Source of the DNA: Alphaproteobacteria bacterium | GTDB taxonomy: Bacteria > Pseudomonadota > Alphaproteobacteria > Micropepsales > Micropepsaceae | Assembly: GCA_019245415.1 (NCBI GenBank) | Contig: JAFARO010000017.1 | Location: forward strand, 62,001-126,000 | Direction of reading: 5' to 3' | DNA length: 64,000 bases | Shown: piece by piece, positions 18,103 to 26,325 of the stretch | Layout: each line of letters opens with the position of its first letter | Numbering within the stretch: the first letter of the stretch is position 1 | Made by a program: the position numbers and the translations under genes | Notes under the pieces: model-generated | What the model saw: the letters and a program-made list of their open reading frames with translations, nothing else | Databases searched by the model: none | Told to the model about the DNA's origin: nothing

Positions 18103-18825
18103 TCAGATCTCGAATTCTGCGTTCTTCAATGCGCAGATTATCGCTTGTATGCGCGTGGTGACGCCATACCTGGTTTTGGACCGCTGGATGTAGGTGCTGA
18201 CGGTTTTCTCGCTCAGCCCGAGTTTGCGCGCAATGTCGCGATCGGTATTCCCGCATGCAGCCCAGGCGAGGCACTCGCGCTCCCGCCTTGGCAACCGATG
18301 AAATTCGCGGGAATCTGGAAAAACTCTTGCCAATGCGTATATTCGCGCCAGGGCGCACACCGATGTAGCGTATAAAATCGCGCGATCGTAATCTGCAACC
18401 ACACGCGCCTCGCCGCACAGACTGACAATAGCCGTCCGGCGCCCGAAGGTCACCGGCGTGGTAAACCCGCCGTAGACATTGAATTCGGCACGCTCGTCCA
18501 TCAGTCGCTTTTGGGCAGGAGAGTATCTGGTATCTCTGGCCGCTTCTGCCCAAGTGTAGGAGCGATCGACGATCCGTGCATGGAGCACGATCGGATCCCG
18601 GCGGTGGTAGGCGTTTTGCGTATAGCGCCGTCGCCATTCGTCGGGAGCCTCAGCGCAAAATGCCATATCGTAGAGCGAGTCGTGCTTGCCGGGCAGTTCG
18701 GTGATGACGCCGTAGCCGAACCCCCGTTGGCGACTGAGCATCAATAGCAGGCGCCAAGTCTCCGCGACGCTCTTCGCCGTTTCGAATTTGCTGATCAGAT
18801 TCCCGAATTCAACAGATTTGATCAT
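18103..18825 (-). CDS. LuxR-type regulator with autoinducer-binding domain (LuxR solo)
   Basis: 240 aa. The N-terminal domain keeps the residues that contact acyl-homoserine lactones in TraR/LuxR: WRRRYTQNAYHRRDP supplies the Trp, Tyr, Asp and Pro of W-x3-Y-x8-D-P, then TWAEA (Trp) and NVYGG (Gly). The C-terminal LuxR helix-turn-helix is LPRRERECLAWAACGNTDRD with LGLSEKTVSTYIQRS. No luxI-type synthase occurs in the window, so it may answer to signals from elsewhere in the genome or from neighbours. It is convergent with the hybrid kinase. Confidence 0.9.
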   Translation of the reverse strand: MIKSVEFGNLISKFETAKSVAETWRLLLMLSRQRGFGYGVITELPGKHDSLYDMAFCAEAPDEWRRRYTQNAYHRRDPIVLHARIVDRSYTWAEAARDTRYSPAQKRLMDERAEFNVYGGFTTPVTFGRRTAIVSLCGEARVVADYDRAILYATSVCALARIYALARVFPDSREFHRLPRRERECLAWAACGNTDRDIARKLGLSEKTVSTYIQRSKTRYGVTTRIQAIICALKNAEFEI

Positions 18826-19131
18826 CCGTTGATTTGTCTCACCTGCCGTCCATTTGCGCGGTCAAATAGTAAGTCGGTTCCTAATAGTAAATAGCCGTCC
18901 GTGTAATCTTTGCGACAGCAATTTTGTCGGGGATGCCCCGACATTCCGAGACTTCATTTTGGAATACAAATCTTCGAGGGCCGCCTGCGCGTTTGAATAT
19001 TGCAGAGGCAGTTTGGTTGACCGCGGCGGACGCCCGGACTTGCCAACCGCAGGGTCGGCAAAAGCGATGAGGTGTGACGAGGGAATTGCAACAATTGTTA
19101 ATGAGTACATCCGGTGTCGGCGTCGGTTGAG
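18826..19131. other. Divergent regulatory region between the LuxR gene and fixL
   Basis: About 305 bp, less GC-rich than the flanking genes. It contains a direct repeat AATAGTAA at 18865-18872 and 18883-18890, 18 bp apart, near the luxR side. I see no convincing lux box or FixK box. It must hold the promoters for luxR (leftward) and fixLJ (rightward). Confidence 0.5.
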
Positions 19132-20628
19132 ATGAAGTCGAATGCGCTTTTCGAAGCTTTGATCGCGACCGCGGTCGATGGAATCGTCGTCATCGATGCC
19201 CGCGGTACAGTGCAAATTTACAATGCCGCCTGCGAGCGCCTGTTCGGCTATGCGCCGGACGAGGTGATCGGACACAACGTCAAGATGCTCATGCCGCGAC
19301 CCTATCGCACGGAGCACGACGAATATCTCGCGAACTACCGGCGCAGCAAAGAGAAGCGCATCATCGGCATCGGCCGCGAGGTGCTCGGCCGGCGCAAGGA
19401 TGCGACGACCTTCCCAATGTATCTGTCGGTCGGCGAGGGCCGGAGCAGCGAGCAGGCTTTTTTCGTCGGCATCATCCACGATTTGTCCGCCTTGCGTTCC
19501 GAGAAAAGCGAGCGCGCTGCGCTCGACCGCCAGCTCGCCAACATCGTCGAATCGTCCGAAGACATCATCCTGAGCAAGACGCTCGACGGCGTCGTGACCA
19601 GCTGGAACGCCGCTGCCGAACGTATCTTCGGATACACCGCCCAAGAAATTATCGGTCGATCCATAGCGATCATCATCCCGCCCGATCGCTTGGCCGAAGA
19701 GGAGGAGATCCTAAAGCGCATTCGGGCCGGCGAACAGATCAAGCACTACGAAACCGTCCGGCGCCGAAAGGACGGCGGCGAGGTCGCCGTCTCGCTGACG
19801 ATCTCGCCGGTCCGCGACGCAGCCGGAAAAATCATCGGCGCGTCCAAGATCGCGCGCGACGTGACGGAGCGGCAAAGGGCGGAGGCCAAGGCGGCCAATC
19901 TGCGCGCGGAGCTGTTCCACGCTTCGAGGCTGAGCGCGATGGGGCGGATGACGGCCGCGATAGCGCATGAGGTCAACCAACCTCTGACCGCGGTTACCAA
20001 CTATGTCAACGCGGCCAAGCGCTTACTGGCCGCGCTCGAAGGCGGCGCCGCGGTTTCAAACGCCAGGGAAATGATGGAGAAGGCCGTGGCACAGACGTTG
20101 CGCGCCGGCAGCATCATCAGAAATCTGCGCGACTTCGCCGAGAAGCGCGACAGCGTTAGAGAAGTGCACGACCTCAATGGCGTGGTCGAAGAGGCCGTAG
20201 CTCTTGGTCTGGCTGGAGCCGCGGAGGCCAACGCGACGATCCGCGCAAATCTCGGTCCCGACCTTCCTCCCGTCCTTATCGACAAGATTCAGATTCAGCA
20301 GGTCGTGCTCAACCTGATCCGCAACAGCGTCGAGGCCATGGCAGATTCGGCGAGGCGCGAGATCGCGGTCAGCACCGGCACGGACGGACCCGATTTCGTG
20401 GCTATCACCATCGCCGATACCGGACCCGGATTGCCGGAGGAGATCGCGGCACGGCTCTTCCAGCCTTTCACGACCACCAAGGACCAAGGCATGGGCATCG
20501 GTTTGAACATATGCCGCTCCATTGTCGAGGATCACGGCGGGCAGATCTGGCTTATGCCCGATGTCGAGCAGGGCGCCACGTTTCGAATCCAACTTCCGCT
20601 TGCCGGCTTGGCAGAGGAGGCACCATGA
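19132..20628 (+). CDS. fixL: FixL, haem-based oxygen sensor histidine kinase
   Basis: 498 aa from the ATG at 19132 (a GTG at 19114 would add six residues). No membrane helices, so a soluble FixL. The first PAS domain holds the haem signature: RTEHDEYLANYR with the proximal His at about 62, and IIGIGREV with the distal Arg at about 82, the same 20-residue spacing as His200/Arg220 of Bradyrhizobium FixL. A second PAS (about 140-260) lacks these. The kinase core has AAIAHEVNQPLTAV (phospho-His about 279) and GPGLPEEIA / GIGLNICRSIVEDHGG. Oxygen on the haem inhibits the kinase; without it FixL phosphorylates FixJ. The stop overlaps the fixJ start. Confidence 0.95.
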   Translation: MKSNALFEALIATAVDGIVVIDARGTVQIYNAACERLFGYAPDEVIGHNVKMLMPRPYRTEHDEYLANYRRSKEKRIIGIGREVLGRRKDATTFPMYLSVGEGRSSEQAFFVGIIHDLSALRSEKSERAALDRQLANIVESSEDIILSKTLDGVVTSWNAAAERIFGYTAQEIIGRSIAIIIPPDRLAEEEEILKRIRAGEQIKHYETVRRRKDGGEVAVSLTISPVRDAAGKIIGASKIARDVTERQRAEAKAANLRAELFHASRLSAMGRMTAAIAHEVNQPLTAVTNYVNAAKRLLAALEGGAAVSNAREMMEKAVAQTLRAGSIIRNLRDFAEKRDSVREVHDLNGVVEEAVALGLAGAAEANATIRANLGPDLPPVLIDKIQIQQVVLNLIRNSVEAMADSARREIAVSTGTDGPDFVAITIADTGPGLPEEIAARLFQPFTTTKDQGMGIGLNICRSIVEDHGGQIWLMPDVEQGATFRIQLPLAGLAEEAP

Positions 20629-21248
20629 GCGCGGACATTGTCCATGTCGTAGACGATGACGAGAGCGTGCGCGACTCGTTGGGCGCGCTTCTGGTGTCGG
20701 CGGGTTACGCAGTGCGGCTATATGCGTCGGCAACAGCGTTTCTCGCCGATCCGCCGGCTCAGCAAGGATGCGTGGTGACGGATGTGCGCATGCCCGAAAT
20801 GGACGGCCTCGAACTCCAGGAGGAGATTCTCCGCCGCGGACTGGGATATCAGGTCATCGTCATGACCGGTCACGCAGACGTGCCGCTCGCCGTGCGGGCG
20901 ATGCGCTCCGGCGCGGCGGACTTCATCGAGAAGCCCTTCGACGACGAAGTCATGCTCGAAAGCATCCGGCGCGCGATCGAGATCGGCCGACAGACGCGCG
21001 ACCGGCTGGCCGAAGCCCGTGCCGCGCAGAACCTGCTCGCGCTGCTGACGCCACGCGAGCATCATGTATTCGATCAGCTCGTTGCCGGACGTTCCAACAA
21101 GGTCGCCGCTTATGAGCTCGGCATCTCGCCGCGCACGATCGAGATCCATCGCGCACGTATCATGGACAAGATGAATGCGCGGAGTTTGTCAGACTTGGTT
21201 CGTGCCGCGCTCGCCGCCGCCGCGTCGACGGGCGGGCACGCCTCGTAG
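20625..21248 (+). CDS. fixJ: FixJ, two-component response regulator
   Basis: 207 aa. ATG 20625 overlaps the fixL stop (ATGA) and follows a strong GAGGAGG site at 20613-20619. The receiver has VHVVDDDESVRDSL (acidic pair), phospho-Asp about 53 in VVTDVRMPEMDG, Thr in VIVMTGHAD and Lys in FIEKPFDD. A short linker leads to a LuxR/FixJ helix-turn-helix (LLTPREHHVFDQLVAG ... GISPRTIEIHRARIMDKM). Phosphorylated FixJ activates fixK-type promoters. Confidence 0.96.
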   Translation: MSADIVHVVDDDESVRDSLGALLVSAGYAVRLYASATAFLADPPAQQGCVVTDVRMPEMDGLELQEEILRRGLGYQVIVMTGHADVPLAVRAMRSGAADFIEKPFDDEVMLESIRRAIEIGRQTRDRLAEARAAQNLLALLTPREHHVFDQLVAGRSNKVAAYELGISPRTIEIHRARIMDKMNARSLSDLVRAALAAAASTGGHAS

Positions 21249-21467
21249 TACGTCGCCTGCGCGAGAGAGAGATGCAGCATCGGCGGCTTTTGCGCCGCCG
21301 GCCGCGCGTCGCCCGAAACCGACATCGGCGGATCGGGTTGCGGAATACGGATGTAGCGCAGGAGCTAGCCGACGAAAAGCGCCAGGAGCGATCCTTATTG
21401 GGCCATGAAGTAGGTAGAAGTCCCGACTGGCGCGTACGCGAATCAACCTAGGGAAAAGACCCAACTT

Positions 21468-21481
21468 TTGATTCGCTTCAA
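21468..21481 (+). promoter_or_regulatory. Possible FixK/FNR-type box upstream of fixK
   Basis: TTGATTCGCTTCAA has a perfect left half (TTGAT) and a right half with one change (TTCAA for ATCAA/GTCAA). It lies 46 bp before the fixK ATG in the 278-bp fixJ-fixK gap. That suggests autoregulation, although the spacing leaves a very short leader if class II. The rest of the gap (21249-21467) shows no gene. Confidence 0.45.
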
Positions 21482-21526
21482 CCTCATTAATTGTACTCCC
21501 CGTCAACCAGAAGTGGGGAGCTCGAG

Positions 21527-22240
21527 ATGCCAGTTTCGCTCAGCGCGGTGCGCAATGACGGTCCGTTCCCGCCCTTTCTCGCGGCCCCCGGGCCGGACGG
21601 CACGCCGCTCACGCTCAACGATCATCTGCGTCTCATCCACGGCTCCAGCTCCCGTCTACATTTCCGGCGCAACGAAACCATATTCGGCGAGGGTGATCCG
21701 GCAGACCACGTCTACAGGGTCCTGACCGGCACGGTGCGGCTCTGCCGCTATCTGCAGGACGGCCGGCGCCATGTCGGCGACTTCGTCTTTGCCGGCGACC
21801 TGATGGGTTTTCTCGAATGTCCCCACCATCCGGTGACGGCCGAAGCAGTCGGCGACATCACGCTGGTGTCCTATCCGCGCAGCGCTGTCGAATGGTTGGC
21901 GAGGTTCGCCCCCGGGATCCGCGGGCGCATCGCCTCACATCTGTCGAGCACGCCACTCGAAGCGCAGCAGCACCTTTTCGTGCTCGGTTGCCAGCCCGCG
22001 CGCGAGCGCGTGGCTTCGTTCCTGGTCCGGCTCGCCAACCGCAATGACGCTGCCGAAGGCGACACCCTCGACATCGCGATGTCGCGTCAGGACATCGCGG
22101 ACCACTTGGCCATGACGGTCGAAACCGTCTGCCGCATGCTTGCGCTCCTGAAAGCCGAGGGCGCCATCGTCGTCCCAAACGCGAGCCAAGTTATCCTCAA
22201 GGACCTGGCCGCGCTGCGCGTTCGGGCGGTCGAGAGCTGA
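21527..22240 (+). CDS. fixK: FixK, Crp/Fnr-family transcription factor
   Basis: 237 aa from the ATG at 21527, preceded by GGGGAG. A cNMP-fold sensor domain (ETIFGEGDPADHVYRVLTG, GRRHVGDFVFAGDLMGF) is followed by a Crp-type winged helix with MSRQDIADHLAMTVETVCRM. The N-terminus lacks the Fnr cysteine cluster, so it should not sense O2 directly, as in FixK proteins. The recognition helix has E-T-V-C-R where E-x-x-S-R is commonest; the Glu and Arg that read TTGA are kept and the Ser is Cys (about residue 202). It lies directly after fixLJ and is the likely activator of the boxes near ccoN. Confidence 0.93.
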   Translation: MPVSLSAVRNDGPFPPFLAAPGPDGTPLTLNDHLRLIHGSSSRLHFRRNETIFGEGDPADHVYRVLTGTVRLCRYLQDGRRHVGDFVFAGDLMGFLECPHHPVTAEAVGDITLVSYPRSAVEWLARFAPGIRGRIASHLSSTPLEAQQHLFVLGCQPARERVASFLVRLANRNDAAEGDTLDIAMSRQDIADHLAMTVETVCRMLALLKAEGAIVVPNASQVILKDLAALRVRAVES

Positions 22241-22249
22241 GGCGCGCCG

Positions 22250-23851
22250 ATGTCGTCGTCCTCTCTGGTTACCGCCATCCATCCTGCCGCCGACGGCGTC
22301 GAATTGCTGACCATTGTCGCGCTGATTGCCGTGACATTGGGTGCGTTCGTCAGCATCCTCGCCGTCAAGCTCTATCTTCGCCTCCGCGACACGCGCAGGC
22401 AGGCACAGACCGACGCCGAGAGCGCCCGCGGGCAAATCGCTTTCCGTGACGCGCTGCTTTCGAGCGACGGAGAGGCGGTGACTGTGCTGGGCAGCCTCCC
22501 CTCTCTCGCCACCGACAGCGCCGAGCGCGCCAATGCGCTCCTCAAGAGCGCCATGGAGGGCCCGGACTCGCGGCGCGTCACCGAAGCGCTTTCCATGCTG
22601 ATCGCGCACGGCACGCCGTTCCGTTTCACCGCCCGAACAGATTCCCTGGAAGACGCCGTGGCGTTGCGCGGCTCGACCGTGTGGAACCGGGCGGTGGCGT
22701 TCGTGCGGCGGTGCGCGGCGCCCGCGCCGGTGTTGGATTATCTTGAGGTCCTCGACACCGTTCCGGTCCCGGTCTGGATACGCGGCGCGGACATGGCGCT
22801 GCGGTGGGGCAACAAGGCGTTCCTGAACGTCGCCGACGCTACGAGCCTTCAGAATGCGCTTGCCACCAACGCCTCGCTGCAGCGCTCGGAGCTGGATCTC
22901 GCCGCTGCCGCCGTCGAGGTCGGCCAGATCGAAGCGATCAGGTTCGCGCTGGTGGATGGCGAGCGTCGGGCTTTCACAATCAAGTTCGTCCGTCTTGCCG
23001 ATGCGAGCGTCGTCGGCGTCGGCGTCGACATGACCGAGAAGTCCAAGGCCGAAGGCCGGCTCAGGCTGCATATCGACGCCACGATGGATATGCTCGAAGG
23101 CATACCCTTTGGCGTCGCCGTCTTCGCAATGGACAAGCGGCTCGAGAGCTGGAACGCGCGTTACGCGCGAATCTGGGGTTTTCAGGAGGGTTGGCTCGAG
23201 AGCCGGCCGTCGTGCGCCGATGTGCTCGATCGCCTGCGCGAAACGCGGCAGCTTCCCGAGCAGCAGGACTATGCCGCTTGGAAGACCGGGCAGCTGGCAC
23301 TGTTCGAGCATGGTGCGCACCAGCGCGAGGAATTTTGGCATCTCGCGCAAGGCCGCAGCTTGAAAGTCACGACCCGGCCGCATCTTCTCGGCGGCGTGGT
23401 CGTGATGGTGGAGGACATCACCGAAACCCTGGCGCTCGAAACCTCGTTCAAGATGCTGCTGCAGGTGCAGCGCGCCACGTTGGATACGGTCGAGGACGCC
23501 ATGGCGGTCTTCGCGCCCGACGGGCGTTTGGTCCTGTTCAACCGTTCTTTCGCGGCCATGTGGCGCTTCGCCGAAGCAGAGCTGGATGCTCGGCCGCATT
23601 TCACGCGGTTGGCGCAGCTTGCCGAAGCCCGACTCGGCCGGGACGCCATTTGGAGCATCGTCGGCACCGGCATCCAGTCCGCCGAGCCCGAGCGCTGCAA
23701 CGAGTGGGGCAAAGCCACGCGCGCCGACGGCCGATCGATCTCGCTCTCCATGTCGCGCCTGCCCAACGGAGCGACCATTGCCACCTTCTGCGACCTGACG
23801 GATTTGGAGCGCTTCCAGCAGGCCGCGAAAGCGTCGCATGCGGCTGCTTGA
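22250..23851 (+). CDS. Membrane-anchored multi-PAS protein lacking a kinase core
   Basis: 533 aa, 9 bp after fixK. One N-terminal membrane helix (VALIAVTLGAFVSILAVKLY) is followed by three PAS-like modules: around 165-270, around 285-400 (PAS_7-like, ending VVMVEDITETLALE) and around 410-525 (ending ATFCDLTDLERF). Homologues of this layout normally continue into HisKA and HATPase domains. Here the chain ends 15 residues after the last PAS, so no phospho-His or ATP site exists. Either a truncated kinase or a stand-alone signalling protein; I favour truncation because the next kilobase is full of remnants. Confidence 0.75.
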   Translation: MSSSSLVTAIHPAADGVELLTIVALIAVTLGAFVSILAVKLYLRLRDTRRQAQTDAESARGQIAFRDALLSSDGEAVTVLGSLPSLATDSAERANALLKSAMEGPDSRRVTEALSMLIAHGTPFRFTARTDSLEDAVALRGSTVWNRAVAFVRRCAAPAPVLDYLEVLDTVPVPVWIRGADMALRWGNKAFLNVADATSLQNALATNASLQRSELDLAAAAVEVGQIEAIRFALVDGERRAFTIKFVRLADASVVGVGVDMTEKSKAEGRLRLHIDATMDMLEGIPFGVAVFAMDKRLESWNARYARIWGFQEGWLESRPSCADVLDRLRETRQLPEQQDYAAWKTGQLALFEHGAHQREEFWHLAQGRSLKVTTRPHLLGGVVVMVEDITETLALETSFKMLLQVQRATLDTVEDAMAVFAPDGRLVLFNRSFAAMWRFAEAELDARPHFTRLAQLAEARLGRDAIWSIVGTGIQSAEPERCNEWGKATRADGRSISLSMSRLPNGATIATFCDLTDLERFQQAAKASHAAA

Positions 23852-24341
23852 TTTCGCTTTTTCATCTTTTTCGCCGAGGCTATCGCCCCGGTCCGTTCTG
23901 ATCGTCAACGGCCATCCGGACCCTCGGCCCGAGCGGTTTTGTGCTGCCGTCGCCGAGGCGTATCGCAACGGCGTCCGCAACACTGGCGGAAAGGCCGAGG
24001 TACTCAGCATTGGCGCGGTGAAAGGCGAAAGCGGCTGGACGGACGCCGCCGATCGGGTTCGCGACAGCACGGAGTTTATGGTCGTCTTTCCACTATGGCT
24101 CGACGGCCCGCCGCCGCTGTTGGCAAATCTTGTTGCCCAGGCCGCTCCGCAACGCTGCCATGATGCGGTCGTCACCATGGCGCTGCCGGCATTCGCGCAT
24201 CGCTCGAGTGCCGTGCATCCCGAGCTTGTCCCGCTGGGCGAGATCCGGCGGGCCACCTTTATCGGAAGCGTCGAGGCGCTTTCGCTGAAGCAGAGGAAGG
24301 AATGGCTCGCGAAAATCGAGAAGCTCCCCTTGGCTCCGTAA
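23838..24341 (+). CDS. NAD(P)H-dependent oxidoreductase, flavodoxin-like fold
   Basis: 167 aa. After about 17 extra residues, VLIVNGHPDPRPERFCAAVA matches the phosphate-binding loop of NAD(P)H:quinone oxidoreductases of the KefF/MdaB type, and FMVVFPLWLDGPPPLLAN matches the flavin-binding P-x-W segment (F-P-x-W-x-x-x-P-P-x-x-K). The length is shorter than the usual 190-200 aa, with the last third compressed. The predicted start lies inside the preceding gene (14-nt overlap). It probably reduces quinones or nitro compounds through FMN/FAD, but integrity at the C-terminus is uncertain. Confidence 0.7.
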   Translation: MRLLDFAFSSFSPRLSPRSVLIVNGHPDPRPERFCAAVAEAYRNGVRNTGGKAEVLSIGAVKGESGWTDAADRVRDSTEFMVVFPLWLDGPPPLLANLVAQAAPQRCHDAVVTMALPAFAHRSSAVHPELVPLGEIRRATFIGSVEALSLKQRKEWLAKIEKLPLAP

Positions 24342-24354
24342 ATCATCCTTACTT

Positions 24355-24650
24355 CATCTGGATGGGCGACGTCGTGCCGCTCGGGTCTCGCGCCCAGAAT
24401 GTTTCATCGTCGACCGCCAGGAGGCCGCGACCGTTCGGACGGATCTTCGAGCGCTATCTGGTGCTGGGCGCCCCGATTCAGCCGCTTTCCGAGTGGAATG
24501 CCAAAGGGATCGTGACTCGTCCGAGAGCGCTGCAGACCGGCCAAACCTTCGGTGGCGTGCCATTCACGCGCGGCCCTCTCGGCAATCTGCGCAAGAGCCG
24601 CATCTATATCGGTGAGATCAGCTTTTCAGCGCCGTCCAAGCCACGCTGGC
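24355..24650 (+). pseudogene. Frameshifted remnant of a serine recombinase (Recombinase domain)
   Basis: Three short frames together match the middle of large-type serine recombinases: WMGDVVPLGSR (cf. M-G-G-x-V-P-L-G-Y), then in another frame FIVDRQEAATVRT, then back in the first frame IFERYLVLGA, WNAKGIVT and GGVPFTRGPLGN with KSRIYIGEI (cf. IFxRYLxLGS, LxxxGI, G-x-PFSRGALYxLLxNRIYxGEI). Frameshifts lie near 24400 and 24445. The catalytic Ser domain and the C-terminal coiled part are missing. It sits 20-30 bp from the tRNA-Thr half at 24673 and is probably the leftover integrase of the element that ends there. Confidence 0.72.
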
Positions 24651-24672
24651 CGAGAACCTTAGCTGCGCCGAC

Positions 24673-24708
24673 ACAAATCAGGTGCTCTACCAGCTGAGCT
24701 AAGCCGGC
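24673..24708 (-). repeat. Exact copy of the 5' half of tRNA-Thr (partial tRNA, candidate att site)
   Basis: On the minus strand 36 nt are identical to positions 5645-5680 of the intact tRNA-Thr: from G1 through the D arm to the last base of the anticodon TGT. Identity begins at the first base of the tRNA and stops exactly after the anticodon, with unrelated sequence on both sides. The copy is in opposite orientation to the intact gene. Breaks in the anticodon loop are typical crossover points of tRNA-targeting integrases. No tRNA can be made from it. Confidence 0.92.
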
Positions 24709-24835
24709 CCCGAGCGTTTCCATAGCGAAAAAGCCCTCTCCGCTTAAATCGGCACGGCGGGGCCCTGCTCCGCGTGCGCGGAACTGGCGGCTCGTGCTAT
24801 AGAACCGTGATGCGGGCGGCCCGAAGGTCAACGAG

Positions 24836-26320
24836 ATGACGATGCGTTCTTGGCTTGCCGATTCGTGCTCGGCTGCCGTCGGGCTGTGTCTGCTCGCGGT
24901 GACGCCGGTCCTGGCGCAGAGCGTCGTCACCTATCACAACTCCAACCAGCGCAGCGGCGCCTATGTCATCGCGGGGCTGACCCGGCAGGCGGCGGCAAAC
25001 ATCAAGCCCGACACCGGTTTCCGGGCAGCAATCGATGGCCATGTCTATGCCCAGCCGCTGTTCTGGAAGCCCAAAGGCGCGAACAGAGGCCTCGTCATCG
25101 TCGCGACAGAGTCGAACACTGTCTATGCGCTGGACGAAAAGAGCGGCGCGATCGTGTGGCAACGCGCGCTAGGCACGGCGATGCCCCTTTCGCAGCTGCC
25201 CTGCGGCAATATCGATCCCATGGGCATCACGGGGACGCCCGCGATCGATCCGGCGACGGGCACGCTTTATCTCGACGCCATGACCAAGACCCAGAGCGGC
25301 GCGCGTCACATGATCCACGCTTTGTCGCTCGTGGACGGTTCGAGTCCGGGCGGCTGGCCGATCGACGTGCAGCAGGCGCTTGGCGCACAGGGCGTGAGCT
25401 TCAATTCCTCGATCCAGGGCGAACGCGGCGGCGTGCTGGTGTTCCAGCACAATCTGTATGTCGTCTATGGCGGCCATTACGGCGATTGCGGTTCCTATCG
25501 CGGCACCGTGGTGCAGATCGCGCCGGCGACGGCGGCGCTGACGGCGAGCTGGCAGACGCGCGCCAACGGTGGCGGCATCTGGGCGCAAGGCGGGCTTGCC
25601 AGCGACGGTGGCGATCTCTTCATCACCACCGGCAACACCTTCGGCGCCAGCCAGTGGAGCGACGGCGAAGCGATCATCCGGCTGAGGGCGGGGCTCGCGC
25701 ACTCCGCCGACAGCAAGGACTACTTCGCCCCCTCCAACTGGCAGGCGCTCGACAACAGCGATACGGATCTGGGCGGTACGGAGGCCATCCCGATCGACGT
25801 GCTGGTGCCTGGCAAGGCCCGCCGCGTGATCGCCTTCGGCAAGGACGGCAACGCCTATCTCGCCAGCCGCAGAAACCTGGGCGGCATCGGCGGACAGATC
25901 CAAACCTTGTCGGTTTCGAGCCACGCCATCCGCACCGCGCCCGCCGTGCTCGAAAATCCGTCTGCGACGCTTGTCGCCTTCACCAGCGCCGGCGGGGGCA
26001 AATGCGGTGGCGGCAACATCACCATGCTCTCCATCGCGCCCGGGGGAAAGAATCCGATGAGCGTCCTTTGGTGCGCGGCGTTGAGCGGCGCCGGCGCGCC
26101 CGTCATCACCACGACAGACGGCAGCTCCAATGCGCTGGTCTGGGTCGTGGGCGCGGAGGGCGACGGCGAACTCCATGCCTTCGACGCCTCCAACGGCAGC
26201 GTGGTCGTCTCGGGAAGCGGCACGGCGATGAACGGGCTGCACCACTTCCAGACCATCCTGGCGACACAGAGTCGGCTCTATGTCGGCGCCGACAACACGG
26301 TCTACGCCTTCAAGTTCTAA
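24836..26320 (+). CDS. Secreted PQQ-like beta-propeller protein
   Basis: 494 aa. A signal peptide (about 1-28, ending PVLAQ) is followed by repeated propeller blades with motifs such as VIVATESNTVYALDEKSGAI, GTPAIDPATGTLYLDA and VVGAEGDGELHAFDASNGSV, typical of WD40/PQQ-type repeats. The tryptophan-docking signatures are irregular, and I see no Cys-Cys pair or cytochrome domain of quinoprotein dehydrogenases, so enzymatic activity is doubtful. Likely a periplasmic or extracellular binding/scaffold protein. Convergent with the kinase at 26326. It begins just beyond the tRNA fragment, where conserved DNA seems to resume. Confidence 0.75.
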   Translation: MTMRSWLADSCSAAVGLCLLAVTPVLAQSVVTYHNSNQRSGAYVIAGLTRQAAANIKPDTGFRAAIDGHVYAQPLFWKPKGANRGLVIVATESNTVYALDEKSGAIVWQRALGTAMPLSQLPCGNIDPMGITGTPAIDPATGTLYLDAMTKTQSGARHMIHALSLVDGSSPGGWPIDVQQALGAQGVSFNSSIQGERGGVLVFQHNLYVVYGGHYGDCGSYRGTVVQIAPATAALTASWQTRANGGGIWAQGGLASDGGDLFITTGNTFGASQWSDGEAIIRLRAGLAHSADSKDYFAPSNWQALDNSDTDLGGTEAIPIDVLVPGKARRVIAFGKDGNAYLASRRNLGGIGGQIQTLSVSSHAIRTAPAVLENPSATLVAFTSAGGGKCGGGNITMLSIAPGGKNPMSVLWCAALSGAGAPVITTTDGSSNALVWVVGAEGDGELHAFDASNGSVVVSGSGTAMNGLHHFQTILATQSRLYVGADNTVYAFKF

Positions 26321-26325
26321 ATCGT

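Noticed and set aside
19132..20628. NtrB- or generic PAS-kinase reading of the fixL gene
   Set aside because: His62 and Arg82 have the spacing of the FixL haem pocket and the gene is coupled to fixJ.
21935..24346. Very long minus-strand open frame (about 800 codons) opposite fixK, the PAS gene and the oxidoreductase
   Set aside because: Typical shadow frame in GC-rich DNA; the plus-strand genes have motifs, ribosome-binding sites and correct order.
24673..24708. A second intact tRNA-Thr gene
   Set aside because: Identity to the real tRNA stops after the anticodon; no 3' stem, T arm or CCA follows.
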